From assembly GCA_964586075.1 (NCBI GenBank), contig CAZPGZ010000008.1, positions 1 to 64,000 on the forward strand: a DNA stretch of 64,000 bases, given 5' to 3'. A program made the translations under genes and the position numbers. The notes beneath the pieces are model-generated. The model saw only the letters and a program-made list of their open reading frames with translations. It was not told where the DNA came from and searched no databases. Positions 52,183 through 60,720 of the stretch are shown here, piece after piece; positions within the stretch are counted from its first letter, which is position 1, and each line of letters starts with the position of its first letter. The stretch comes from JBAZLV01 sp964586075. GTDB taxonomy: Bacteria > Nitrospirota > UBA9217.

Positions 52183-52662
52183 ATGGCTCTTTGCACTGAA
52201 AAAAAAATCCTTCTCACCGGTGAAATCCAAACCTATTCCTGCGACCTGCTTCATTGCTCGGGTAAATTCGGCATGTTGAAGCATATCATCGAACGTTGTT
52301 ACTATATCGACGGTCTGCAACTGAATCCCGGTGACATCACGCATGCCCTCTATTGGACGGACAGGCCGTATACACTGTACATCTGGCAAATGGACCGAGG
52401 AAAGCGTGCCTACTATTTCAATATTGCGGACAGCATAACGTTGCATCCGGCCGAATTTATCTGGCGCGATCTGGTGGTCGACATATTGCTCGATCCTGAC
52501 GGGCATCTGCATGTTCTTGACGAAACGGAATTACCGGCAAATCTGGGATCCGAATTGCAGCATTCGATTGCAATCGCGAAAGAGCTCATTCTCCGCAACC
52601 ATGATGCCATCGCGCGCGAGGCGGATGCGCTGCTTGTGAAGTTCGCTTCTCTCGACTCTTAA
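52183..52662 (+). CDS. DUF402 family protein, copy 2
   Basis: This 159-residue protein is a clear paralogue of the protein at 50694-51164: DITHALYWTDRPYTLYIW, RAYYFNIADSITLHPAEFIWRDLVVDILLDP and LILRNHDAIAREAD align along their whole length. The acidic metal-binding positions are kept. It starts nine bases after the methyltransferase-like gene without a clear ribosome-binding site, so it is probably coupled to it. Confidence 0.75.
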   Translation: MALCTEKKILLTGEIQTYSCDLLHCSGKFGMLKHIIERCYYIDGLQLNPGDITHALYWTDRPYTLYIWQMDRGKRAYYFNIADSITLHPAEFIWRDLVVDILLDPDGHLHVLDETELPANLGSELQHSIAIAKELILRNHDAIAREADALLVKFASLDS

Positions 52663-52700
52663 TCATCAGATTGTTTCCCGCTCCGGCATCAGTTTTCCGA

Positions 52701-52729
52701 TTGTAAAACACCCCTGTTTGCGATACAAT
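52701..52729 (+). promoter_or_regulatory. Candidate promoter placing the transcript start at the S4-gene GTG
   Basis: TTGTAA (52701-52706), a 17-base spacer and TACAAT (52724-52729) end seven bases before the GTG at 52736. A transcript from it would be leaderless, consistent with the absence of a ribosome-binding site. Confidence 0.5.
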
Positions 52730-52735
52730 ATTTTT

Positions 52736-53008
52736 GTGCGTCTCGACCTGTTTCTGAAAATAAGCAGGCTGGTAAAGCGCCGTGCGGTTGCCAGAAGCCT
52801 GTGTGACGCAGGGAGGGTGGCCGTAAACGGCCATGAATCAAAGCCCGGCAAAGAACTCAGGCAAGGCGACGTTATCGAAATTCTGTTCAATGCAAAACGG
52901 GTGGAACTGGAAGTCCTTTCCTTGCCTGTTTCACCTAAAAACACCAATATGGATGTGCCGTATCGAATCATTGCTGAAAAAACCATCCCTCAGGAAAACA
53001 CTCTATGA
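52736..53008 (+). CDS. S4-domain RNA-binding protein (RqcP/Hsp15-like)
   Basis: This 90-residue protein is an S4 RNA-binding domain: RLDLFLKISRLVKRRAVARSL (first helices), then GRVAVNGHESKPGKELRQGDVIEI. Hsp15 and RqcP bind stalled 50S subunits, and this protein has the right length and lysine-rich helix. The GTG at 52736 gives the family start MRLDLFLK. The stop overlaps the pdxA ATG (ATGA), so the two are translationally coupled. Confidence 0.85.
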   Translation: MRLDLFLKISRLVKRRAVARSLCDAGRVAVNGHESKPGKELRQGDVIEILFNAKRVELEVLSLPVSPKNTNMDVPYRIIAEKTIPQENTL

Positions 53009-54027
53009 ATAAAACTCCTCTCATAGCCATAACCATGGGTGATCCCGCCGGAATCGGCCCTGAAATCATCGCGAAGGCAATCAGCAGCGGAAAGCTCTCG
53101 ACGACATGCAGACCGTTTGTTATCGGCGACGCGGGAATCATGGAAAAACTGGTCCACGATTTGCTGCTCACCATTCCTATCCGAAGCATTAAGTCTCCGA
53201 AAGAGGCGGATCCGGGCAGGGGTGCGCTGGACATCCTCGATTGCAAAAACATAAATATCAGCCACCATGCCTGGGGAACTCCTGACAAATCCTCGGGAAC
53301 TGCCGTCGTGGAGTATATTAAAAAAGCTGTCGGCCTGTGCATGAAGCACGAGGCAGACGCAATTGTTACTGCACCGATCAACAAGGAAATTATGAACGCG
53401 GCGGGCCATCGTTTTGCAGGTCATACCGAACTGCTTGCCCATCTCACCGGCACTAAGGATTTCGGCATGCTGTTTGTGGGCGGCGGCCTGCGGGTAATTC
53501 TCGTCACCATTCATGTTGCGCTCCGGGACGTACCCCAGCACGTCAGCACCGCAAAGGTCCTGAAGACCCTCCGACTTGCCCATGCATCCATGAAATATTT
53601 CGGCATAGACAACCCGCGCATCGGCGTCGCCGCGCTAAACCCTCATGCCGGAGAAGGACGGCTGTTCGGGTCGGAGGAATGGGACGACATTCTGCCCGCG
53701 GTGATTAAGGCGAGAAAAGAAGGCATTCATGCAAGTGACCCCATTCCCGCGGACACGCTGTTTTATAAAGCCCGCAACAACCAATATGACATCGTGGTGG
53801 CAATGTACCATGACCAGGGCCTCGCACCGCTTAAGATGCTTGCATTCGGCAATGCGGTGAATGTCACGGTAGGTCTTCCCATCATCAGAACTTCGGTGGA
53901 CCACGGGACCGCGTACGATATCGCAGGAAGAGGCTGCGCAAACCCCGAGAGCCTGCTGGAAGCTGCGGCACTCGCGGCCCAGATGGCACAGTACAAGCGC
54001 CGTCCCTCCGCAAAGGAGCACACGTGA
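53005..54027 (+). CDS. pdxA: 4-hydroxythreonine-4-phosphate dehydrogenase PdxA
   Basis: PdxA oxidises 4-hydroxythreonine 4-phosphate in DXP-independent... more precisely in the DXP-dependent route to pyridoxal phosphate. The 340-residue protein has ITMGDPAGIGPEI at the N-terminus, APINKEIMNAAGHRFAGHTE with a metal-binding His, ALNPHAGEGRLFG, and the C-terminal MYHDQGLAPLKMLAFGNAVN with a second metal His. It overlaps the upstream S4 gene and the downstream permease gene by four bases each. Confidence 0.96.
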   Translation: MNKTPLIAITMGDPAGIGPEIIAKAISSGKLSTTCRPFVIGDAGIMEKLVHDLLLTIPIRSIKSPKEADPGRGALDILDCKNINISHHAWGTPDKSSGTAVVEYIKKAVGLCMKHEADAIVTAPINKEIMNAAGHRFAGHTELLAHLTGTKDFGMLFVGGGLRVILVTIHVALRDVPQHVSTAKVLKTLRLAHASMKYFGIDNPRIGVAALNPHAGEGRLFGSEEWDDILPAVIKARKEGIHASDPIPADTLFYKARNNQYDIVVAMYHDQGLAPLKMLAFGNAVNVTVGLPIIRTSVDHGTAYDIAGRGCANPESLLEAAALAAQMAQYKRRPSAKEHT

Positions 54028-55097
54028 AAAGCACATCCCCGGCTCCGTTCATAACGCGCACGCATATCGTGGTAATAACTTTTTTCGCGACGTTCATTTT
54101 TTTGCTCTATCAAATGCTGTGCATCCTCGCGCCTTTTTCGTCGGCGTTGCTCTGGGCGGCCATCCTGGCGCTGGCCCTGCACCCGCTTCACGACCGGGTG
54201 CTCCGGTTTCTGAAAGGCAGAGCAGGACTGGCCGCAGCTGTCATGACGTTCGCCGCGGTGTTGCTCATTGTGGTCCCAGCGGTTGTGTTGCTGACGTTGT
54301 GCGCATCACAGGCCGTTGCGCTGTACGATTGGGCATCGAGCGGCATACAGTCGAGCAAACTCATTGAGTTATGGAACAGTTTCTCCACAATGCTTTCTGA
54401 AAAGTTTCTTTCCCACCCTTCTCTTGCAACCATCGACATCAACGGCATCGCCATAAAAAGCATCGGAGAGCTCTCTTCCGCCCTTGCGGGCCAGATCGGC
54501 CCTTTGATGAAAAACACCTTGGTTCTCGCCGTGAACCTTGCGATCATGCTGATTTCCCTTTTTTTCTTTTTCCGAAACGGGGAAAGCTACTATCATGCGG
54601 TTATGGATCTTCTGCCCTTCTCCGCCGAACAGAAGCATACGGTCGCCCGGAAACTGCACGATACGTTTGCGGCTGTCATAAACGGGGTGTTCCTTATCGC
54701 GCTGTTGCAGGGATTTCTTACTGGAATCGGGTTTGCACTGTTCCAGGTACCCCTGGCGGTGCTGTGGGGATTCGTTGCGGCATTACTTGCCCTGCTTCCC
54801 GTCGGAGGAGCCGCGCTCGTCTGGATTCCGGGTGTGGTCTTTCTGTTCCTGAAGGGCATGACGTTGCAAGCAGTGCTGCTCTCAATCTGGGGGCTGCTGA
54901 TCGTCAGCATGGCGGATAATGTTTTGAAGCCGCTCATCATCGGACGCAAAGCAAACATCCCGACGTTCATTCTCTTCCTCTCCCTGCTTGGCGGACTTCA
55001 GGTGTACGGAGTGCTGGGTTTGTTGTTCGGTCCCCTCGTGGTCACACTCCTTATGGCTTTCATTGATATATACCGTGCGGAATACATAAACCAATAA
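54024..55097 (+). CDS. AI-2E (PerM) family membrane protein
   Basis: This 357-residue protein has about eight membrane helices and the family pattern. Helices 1-3 come first (about 15-90), then a soluble segment (about 95-165), helix 4, and the conserved block FAAVINGVFLIALLQGFLTGIGFALFQVP with GFVAALLALLPVGGAALVW. The family includes putative AI-2 exporters and Na+/H+ antiporters; the substrate cannot be assigned. The start is GTG at 54024, overlapping the pdxA stop (GTGA). Confidence 0.87.
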   Translation: MKSTSPAPFITRTHIVVITFFATFIFLLYQMLCILAPFSSALLWAAILALALHPLHDRVLRFLKGRAGLAAAVMTFAAVLLIVVPAVVLLTLCASQAVALYDWASSGIQSSKLIELWNSFSTMLSEKFLSHPSLATIDINGIAIKSIGELSSALAGQIGPLMKNTLVLAVNLAIMLISLFFFFRNGESYYHAVMDLLPFSAEQKHTVARKLHDTFAAVINGVFLIALLQGFLTGIGFALFQVPLAVLWGFVAALLALLPVGGAALVWIPGVVFLFLKGMTLQAVLLSIWGLLIVSMADNVLKPLIIGRKANIPTFILFLSLLGGLQVYGVLGLLFGPLVVTLLMAFIDIYRAEYINQ

Positions 55098-55246
55098 CGG
55101 CAGAATCGCTGCGATACATTATGCGTTGAAGATGCCGGAACACTCCGGTTTTGCAAAAATCACGGCTTTTCTCAGCCAATACATGATCCGTATATTCAGC
55201 ACAGGTGCTGCAGACTTTTTATTTTTATCCGGAGGAATGGTCGTAT

Positions 55247-55930
55247 ATGGAAGATCTCGCAAAATCAGAGCCATGGCGTGTATTCAGAATCATGGCCGAA
55301 CTAGTGGAAGGTTTCGAAGCACTGAATAATATCGGGCCTGCCGTGGCTATATTCGGAAGCGCGCGCAGCGAACCGGGTTCACTCTGCTATAACAATTGCC
55401 TGCAGGTGGCGGAGCGGCTCGCAAAGGACGGGTTCTCCATTATTTCAGGAGGAGGACCCGGTATCATGGAGGCCGCGAACAAAGGAGCCAGAAACGGCGG
55501 TGGTACGTCCGTCGGCCTGAACATCGAACTGCCCCAGGAGCAGACGCCGAACCAGTTCCAGAATGTGCATCTGGAATTTCGATATTTTTTCGTACGCAAG
55601 CTTATGTTTGTAAAATATGCAGTGGGATATGTCATCTTCCCGGGCGGGCTCGGCACTCTGGATGAGCTTTTTGAAGCAATCACGCTTATCCAGACAAAAA
55701 AAATCCGCAGTTTTCCGGTAGTTCTGGTAGGCAGAGCCTACTGGCAGGGGTTGCTTGAATGGTTGAACAAAACCGCACTTGCCGCAGGCAATCTCAACAA
55801 GGAAGACATTGACCTCATGCACGTCGTTGACGAACCGGAAGAAATATGCGCCATCATCAACAAACGCTACAAAGACCGCGTGGGCGGTTTCCATATGGAC
55901 AGGAGAGATAAAACCAGGAAGGGTGTCTGA
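55247..55930 (+). CDS. LOG family Rossmann-fold protein (TIGR00730 type)
   Basis: This 227-residue protein resembles lysine decarboxylase-like/LOG proteins, many of which release adenine from nucleoside monophosphates. The diagnostic motifs are GSARSEPGS, ISGGGPGIMEAANKGA and FPGGLGTLDELFEA, the last matching PGGxGTxxE. The ATG at 55247 gives MEDLAKSEPWRVFRIMAE, the usual start; an in-frame GTG at 55205 would add 14 residues. It is convergent with the membrane protein at 55936. Confidence 0.87.
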   Translation: MEDLAKSEPWRVFRIMAELVEGFEALNNIGPAVAIFGSARSEPGSLCYNNCLQVAERLAKDGFSIISGGGPGIMEAANKGARNGGGTSVGLNIELPQEQTPNQFQNVHLEFRYFFVRKLMFVKYAVGYVIFPGGLGTLDELFEAITLIQTKKIRSFPVVLVGRAYWQGLLEWLNKTALAAGNLNKEDIDLMHVVDEPEEICAIINKRYKDRVGGFHMDRRDKTRKGV

Positions 55931-55935
55931 CGCTT

Positions 55936-56667
55936 TTATTTTTTATCTTTTGTGCGGTCACGTTCCGCTCGTGTTTTGATCAGGTGGGCTGCCCGCAGAT
56001 TGCGGAACCATTGTTCGATATTTTTGCGATAAATCATCGTAAGAAGAATCAGGAAAATACTGATGCCTACAAGGGAAAAGAGCGCTATATACTGTTTGTT
56101 GCGGAAAAAAGCCCCGCCCAAGGTAAGCATCACCGTACCGAGCAACCGGCCCATGGTGGAAATGATCAGGAATGAAATATGCCCCATGTGGCCGAGTCCA
56201 AGCAGATAGCACAGATAATCCTTGGGAAACCCCGGAATAATAAACAACAGCAAAGCAAGAAACAGGCCTTTGTGCTTCATCACATAGTCATACTGCTGCA
56301 TGGTTTCCGGGGTGACTATGGACTCCACCAGCGGCCTGCCGACAATTTTTGCAAGAGTAAACGCAAGCCAGGAGCCGAGCGTGAGCCCGATGGTCGAATA
56401 CACTATTCCCCAGAACGTTCCGAAAAGCATGCCGCCCACAAAGCCGGTCACTTCACCCGGGATGGGGGCAAACACCACCTGCATGGCCTGAAGGCCGATA
56501 AAAATGCAGACCGCATTCGTCCGGTGCTTTTCAATAAAATCAAGAAGGCGCTGCTTGTCCAGAAAAAGGTCAAGCCAACCGAAGACGTACATGAGGACAA
56601 TGATCCCCACAAACGCCACGAGGAACACGAGAAAATTGATGATCGTTTTTTTCCCCAGTTTAATCAT
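55936..56667 (-). CDS. TVP38/TMEM64 (DedA-like VTT domain) membrane protein
   Basis: This 243-residue protein has about five membrane helices and the VTT-domain core: APIPGEVTGFVGGMLFGTFWGIVYSTIGLTLGS, then ALLLFIIPGFPKDYLCYLLGL with the conserved PGFPKD re-entrant motif. Members of the superfamily include lipid scramblases and flippases in eukaryotes and bacteria; the role here is not known. Its stop is six bases from that of the convergent LOG-family gene. Confidence 0.88.
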   Translation of the reverse strand: MIKLGKKTIINFLVFLVAFVGIIVLMYVFGWLDLFLDKQRLLDFIEKHRTNAVCIFIGLQAMQVVFAPIPGEVTGFVGGMLFGTFWGIVYSTIGLTLGSWLAFTLAKIVGRPLVESIVTPETMQQYDYVMKHKGLFLALLLFIIPGFPKDYLCYLLGLGHMGHISFLIISTMGRLLGTVMLTLGGAFFRNKQYIALFSLVGISIFLILLTMIYRKNIEQWFRNLRAAHLIKTRAERDRTKDKK

Positions 56668-56687
56668 AACCCCGGAAAGAACATCTG

Positions 56688-56975
56688 CTATTTTTTGAAC
56701 AGATCATAAAGCGATTTGCGCGCCTGTTCAACTGCGATATTGGATATTTCATTGATACCGGTTTCCGCAAATACGAAGTAATTGCAGAAGTTGGCTTTTG
56801 CTTTTTGCTTAACACTTTCCGCTACCGGCTCATTGCAGCGCTTCGGTGCGGTACGGTCATAAAATCTGCAATTCAGGCAGCAGTGGATGTCGGCTTTACA
56901 GAAGGGGCATACATCCCTTCTGCCGACGCTGCGGTCCAAAGACAGGCTTTTTTTGCAGGAATGGCATGTTTTCAC
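56688..56975 (-). CDS. Small zinc-ribbon protein
   Basis: This 95-residue protein has an N-terminal zinc-binding region with CHSC, CPFC and CCLNC pairs plus one more cysteine near residue 47, enough for two zinc sites. A helical C-terminal part (about 50-95) follows. No enzyme motif is seen. The start is a GTG at 56975 that lies seven bases after a -10-like TATTAT, with no ribosome-binding site. It lies 20 bases upstream of the VTT membrane gene on the same strand and is probably co-transcribed with it. Confidence 0.75.
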   Translation of the reverse strand: MKTCHSCKKSLSLDRSVGRRDVCPFCKADIHCCLNCRFYDRTAPKRCNEPVAESVKQKAKANFCNYFVFAETGINEISNIAVEQARKSLYDLFKK

Positions 56976-56981
56976 TGGTCT

Positions 56982-57010
56982 ATAATAACGTATTGACCTA
57001 AATTACACAA
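56982..57010 (-). promoter_or_regulatory. Candidate promoter placing the transcript start at the zinc-ribbon GTG
   Basis: On the minus strand TTGTGT (57010-57005), a 17-base spacer and TATTAT (56987-56982) end seven bases before the GTG at 56975, implying a leaderless transcript. Confidence 0.45.
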
Positions 57011-57199
57011 GTGCAAAAAATTGCTTTTCAGGCGCATTATCCTTGCTTTTCACGCTTTTGCCGTATGTTTTTTTCACTTTCCCGGTTCTCTTTTTTTATG
57101 CTATAGTAAATTCAATATGCTGGACAAAGAATCAGACAGCCTGATCGATATAGAATTGATATCTTTTGTACCATTATCTGCACTGACGGAGGAATTTGT

Positions 57200-57577
57200 A
57201 TGACAAAACGTATTTACGTGGAAAATCTTCCACCTGATATTACCGCAGACCGCCTGAAAGGCATCTTCGACCAGATCGGTGAAGTCCAGTCTGTCAGAAT
57301 AAAAACAGACTATCTGACCATTCGACCGAAATGTTCCGGAGTTGTCGATATGGCTTTGGAAGTGGATGCTTATCGGGCAGTCAATTGTTTTGAAGGAGCA
57401 ACCCTCAAAAACGGGAAAATCCACTTGAAAGAGGAAGACCCGCTGAGGGAAAAAGCACGTCATATGCTCACTGATATCGCGGAAGGTTATGAACGGGTCA
57501 GCAGTAAAATTGCCAAGGAAATAAAGGAAATCGAACACAAAATCGAGGATAAAATCGAGGAGATCAAAAAGCATTAA
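57200..57577 (+). CDS. RRM-type RNA-binding protein with C-terminal coiled coil
   Basis: This 125-residue protein has an RNA recognition motif at about residues 3-80. RNP2 is RIYVENLP; the RNP1 region SGVVDMALE lacks the usual aromatic residues, so RNA binding may differ from that of typical RRMs. The C-terminal 40 residues (KIAKEIKEIEHKIEDKIEEIKKH) are a highly charged amphipathic helix, likely an oligomerising coiled coil. GGAGG precedes the ATG. It is monocistronic, with a terminator after it. Confidence 0.8.
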   Translation: MTKRIYVENLPPDITADRLKGIFDQIGEVQSVRIKTDYLTIRPKCSGVVDMALEVDAYRAVNCFEGATLKNGKIHLKEEDPLREKARHMLTDIAEGYERVSSKIAKEIKEIEHKIEDKIEEIKKH

Positions 57578-57625
57578 GAGGAGAGGCGGGAGTTCCGTCT
57601 CTTCAATTGGAATTCATGTTGCCGC

Positions 57626-57660
57626 AAAGACCCATGCCGTTCTTCTGGCATGGGTCTTTT
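57626..57660. terminator. Bidirectional intrinsic terminator between RRM and flavocytochrome genes
   Basis: AAAGACCCATGCC (57626-57638) pairs perfectly with GGCATGGGTCTTT (57647-57659) around an eight-base loop. As on the plus strand, it ends in Ts on the minus strand, so it can serve both convergent genes. Confidence 0.85.
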
Positions 57661-57713
57661 AATGCATAGATGCCTGATATTCCTCAGCACTCTCCGGGCG
57701 GTTCTCTGTCTAA

Positions 57714-59480
57714 CTATTTCACAAACTGCGCAGCATTCTCGCCCACAATTCTTCCGAACACAATGGTCTGCGATATGGAGTTTCCGCCCAGCCGATTAGC
57801 ACCATGAACTCCGCCGGTCCCTTCTCCTGCAGCATACAACCCGGAAATGGGTTTCCCGTCTTTTGCCATTACCTGGGCGGCGGCATTGACTTTTAGGCCG
57901 CCCATCGTGTAGTGTATGCCCGGCATGACTTCAATGGCGTAGTATCCCGGCGTCCTGAGCGCTCTCGGCATATCGGGCCGTTTGAAAGCAGCGTCGTTTT
58001 TATCGTCGACCGCCTTGTTGTACGCGCTTATTGTTGTTGCAAGTTCCGACGCGGGAATTTTTATTTGTACTGCAAGATCTGCAATCGTATCGGCTGCTAT
58101 AACCAGGTTCAGATGAAAATAGCCTTCGATCTGCTTGAGGCTCTTGCGGATGCCTTCATCAAACACGAGAAAAGCCGATTTCCCGGTCTGGTTCAGAATG
58201 GCTGCCGAAGCCGCGTCCCGCGTGGTAATTTCGTTCACAAACCGTTTTCCTTCCCGGTTCACAAGAATCGCACCGTTCCCGCGCACCGCTTCGGTTATCA
58301 GGATGCGGCTTCCTGCTGCGACCGTGGGATGTATCTGTATTTCCTTCATGTCAATGAGATATCCGCCCGCGCCGGACCCAAGGTCCATGCCGTCGCCCGT
58401 CGCCCCCGGCTGGTTGGAACTTGTCATGCCTTTAAATGACGGCTGGTAATAGGCAACTCTGGCGGGATTTGCTGAAAATCCTCCGGTGGCAATGATGACG
58501 GCTTTGGCGGAAATCTTGTAAAGCTTGCTGTGTTTTCCTTCTACCAATACACCGATCACTCGGCCTTTTTTGTCTTCGAGAATCTTCACAACCCTGCTGT
58601 TGACCCGGACATCGATTTTGCGTGCTTCCGCGTTTTTCTTGAGTACCTGGGTAATATGCGCGCCGACTGCCGCCCCGCCGCTCGGCCTGTGGGCCCGTGC
58701 CACGCTCGCGCCGCCGAGACGTCCCACGTCGCTCAGATCCGCTCCGAGAGACGTGAGCCAGTAAACAGCGGAGGCGGAATTTTTTGCAAGGATTCCGACC
58801 AGTTCCGGATCGTTGATATTCTTCCCGCCTTTCATGGTATCCTGATACATGAGTTCCACCGAATCTTTTATGCCTTTTTCTTTCTGAAACCGGGTTTCCG
58901 TAGCGTTCATCCCACCCGCGGCAAGCTGGCTGTTGCCCCCGGTGATGGGCATTTTTTCGAGCAAAATTACTTTTGCCCCCTTGTCATGGGCGGTAATTGC
59001 GGCAGTAAGACCGGTCGCCCCTGCTCCGATGATCACAATGTCGGTTTTGTCAGTCCGGATTTTCGCGGGCACGCTCTTTACTTCGGGCAGTGATGTCGCG
59101 GGAAGCCGGGCCGCAACCGCGCCTGACGGTATTTTCAAATCAAAATTATGGCAATTCAGACAATATGTCCAGGATGCCGCATGCCCGTAGTGGCAGGAAG
59201 TGCAGCTCATGTCTCCCAGATGGGATTTGTGCGGATTTATTTCATGGTTCGATTTTTCCGACACCTTCGTAAGCGTACCATGACACTGCACGCACTGAGC
59301 ATTCACAGCTGTTTCGTTGTCATCAACGGTCATTTTGGCGCCATGGCACGCGGCGCAATTGACGCCCTTGGCCTTGTGCGCACCGGCCAGAAAAGCATCG
59401 CTGGGCGCAGCCCAGAGCGTTGAACCTGATCCCAGAAGAATTGTAACCAGCATTGCCACCATAAACTTTATTATTTTCAT
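57714..59480 (-). CDS. Tetrahaem flavocytochrome c, periplasmic fumarate reductase-like
   Basis: This 588-residue protein closely follows Shewanella Fcc3. A signal peptide (1 to about 24) is followed by a haem domain (about 30-115) with four CxxCH motifs (CAACH, CVQCH, CTSCH, CLNCH) and then a flavoprotein domain starting IVIIGAGATGLTAA. The active-site segments RAHRPSGG, FVNEITTRD, GIHYTMGG and GANRLGGN are all conserved, matching the His, Arg, His and Arg residues of soluble fumarate reductase. It should reduce fumarate, or a similar unsaturated acid, in the periplasm with electrons from a membrane quinol oxidase not seen here. Confidence 0.93.
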   Translation of the reverse strand: MKIIKFMVAMLVTILLGSGSTLWAAPSDAFLAGAHKAKGVNCAACHGAKMTVDDNETAVNAQCVQCHGTLTKVSEKSNHEINPHKSHLGDMSCTSCHYGHAASWTYCLNCHNFDLKIPSGAVAARLPATSLPEVKSVPAKIRTDKTDIVIIGAGATGLTAAITAHDKGAKVILLEKMPITGGNSQLAAGGMNATETRFQKEKGIKDSVELMYQDTMKGGKNINDPELVGILAKNSASAVYWLTSLGADLSDVGRLGGASVARAHRPSGGAAVGAHITQVLKKNAEARKIDVRVNSRVVKILEDKKGRVIGVLVEGKHSKLYKISAKAVIIATGGFSANPARVAYYQPSFKGMTSSNQPGATGDGMDLGSGAGGYLIDMKEIQIHPTVAAGSRILITEAVRGNGAILVNREGKRFVNEITTRDAASAAILNQTGKSAFLVFDEGIRKSLKQIEGYFHLNLVIAADTIADLAVQIKIPASELATTISAYNKAVDDKNDAAFKRPDMPRALRTPGYYAIEVMPGIHYTMGGLKVNAAAQVMAKDGKPISGLYAAGEGTGGVHGANRLGGNSISQTIVFGRIVGENAAQFVK

Positions 59481-59597
59481 GCCGTACCTCCTTTTTTGGA
59501 TGTGAGGTTTTTGATGACTGACATTCTTGTATCGGCGTCAAGAAACCGAGCTGTTTTACAGCGTAACATCTTACAGAAAATTCGGGTTTGAAACCAA

Positions 59598-60146
59598 TCA
59601 GAAATCAGCACATATTTGTTCAACAGACTGCACTGCCGCGAACAAACCGTTCAAAGATGAAAGGAATGCAGTCTGCACATTCTCTGCTGAAACCGTTTTG
59701 TTGCCGAACGACAGTGCTTTTGTCGCGCACGCGTCGCAAGCGAGAATACAATGAAAACCCAGATCAGCGGCAGCTCGCACGGTCGTATCAACACACATAT
59801 GGGTCATCATTCCCGCAATCACAAGCCGGTCGATCTGGAGCTGCCGCAGGTGGCCAAGCAGGGGCGTCTCTCGGAAGCTGTTTGGATATTTTTTCTGGAA
59901 TAGAGGCTCCGCGCCTATTGGTGAAACACATTGGTGAATCTGCACGCCGGGTGTATCCGGCAGGAAAAAGGTTGCTCCCGGCCGTACGGAAATGTGTTGA
60001 ATATGAATGATCGGCAAGGCAGCACGCCGAAAGGCCTGAAGCAACTCTCCTGCTTTTGCGCCTGCCTCAGGACTTCCGTCCAGTTCCATCGCACCACCGG
60101 GAAAGTAATCATTTTGAATATCGATCAGAAGAAGGGACTGTTTCAT
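59598..60146 (-). CDS. Cysteine hydrolase of the isochorismatase-like family
   Basis: This 182-residue protein has the catalytic triad of the family: Asp in LLIDIQNDYF (residue 9), Lys in LFQKKYPNSF, and Cys in AGMMTHMCVDTTVRAAADLGF. This pattern is shared by nicotinamidases, isochorismatases and amidases. The HMCVD context suggests a general amidohydrolase, and the substrate is not determined. It is the last of four small minus-strand genes downstream of fhs. Confidence 0.87.
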   Translation of the reverse strand: MKQSLLLIDIQNDYFPGGAMELDGSPEAGAKAGELLQAFRRAALPIIHIQHISVRPGATFFLPDTPGVQIHQCVSPIGAEPLFQKKYPNSFRETPLLGHLRQLQIDRLVIAGMMTHMCVDTTVRAAADLGFHCILACDACATKALSFGNKTVSAENVQTAFLSSLNGLFAAVQSVEQICADF

Positions 60147-60238
60147 AAAAACCTCTCTTAATAAGATATGCTGCCCTTCTCTATGAGGAGACGGGCATGT
60201 TCATGCTGGCTGCTCACGCTCGGAGAGTCATACCTGAT

Positions 60239-60661
60239 TTATTTATTGGCATTCTGTTCCGCCGTGATTGCCTTGGCCAGCCACGACCGCAGATCTTGCG
60301 GACGTATCGGGGTTCGGGACAGAATATGTCCGCGCACCGGACCGCCGGCCACACTGGACAGCACAATACTTATCATCCGCGCCATGCCGTAGCAAACATC
60401 ATTCGGTGCATAGACAACCGATCCAATGACCCCTCGCTCAATCCACTGTTGATAAATACTGAGCATCTGCTGCGCAGACTGGTAGCTGACAGCGACGTCC
60501 TTTGTTTCGCTCAAATCGATATATTCTATGGTCTCTTTTAAATCGTGAGGCAGATCTAAGACGTTCCTGCCATACTGCAAAACATCATCAAGTGAAATGA
60601 CTTCGCTGCCTTTTGCGAACAAAATTTTCAGGACCGGGTCGAAATGATGCTCAATCGGCAT
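60239..60661 (-). CDS. Conserved protein of unknown function, possibly STAS/SpoIIAA-like
   Basis: This 140-residue soluble protein is not confidently recognised. It opens with a beta strand pair (FDPVLKILFAKGSEVI), followed by alternating alpha/beta elements with EYIDLSETKDV and GSVVYAPNDVCYGMARM. This resembles the SpoIIAA-like/STAS fold, but no motif proves it. It has no membrane segment or signal peptide. It stands between the cupin and isochorismatase-like genes with gaps of about 60 and 90 bases. Confidence 0.55.
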   Translation of the reverse strand: MPIEHHFDPVLKILFAKGSEVISLDDVLQYGRNVLDLPHDLKETIEYIDLSETKDVAVSYQSAQQMLSIYQQWIERGVIGSVVYAPNDVCYGMARMISIVLSSVAGGPVRGHILSRTPIRPQDLRSWLAKAITAEQNANK

Positions 60662-60720
60662 GTTTGGTCACTCCGTATTCATACGCGTAGAGAGAAGGAA
60701 ACAGGCTGCCTACTTCTCAA

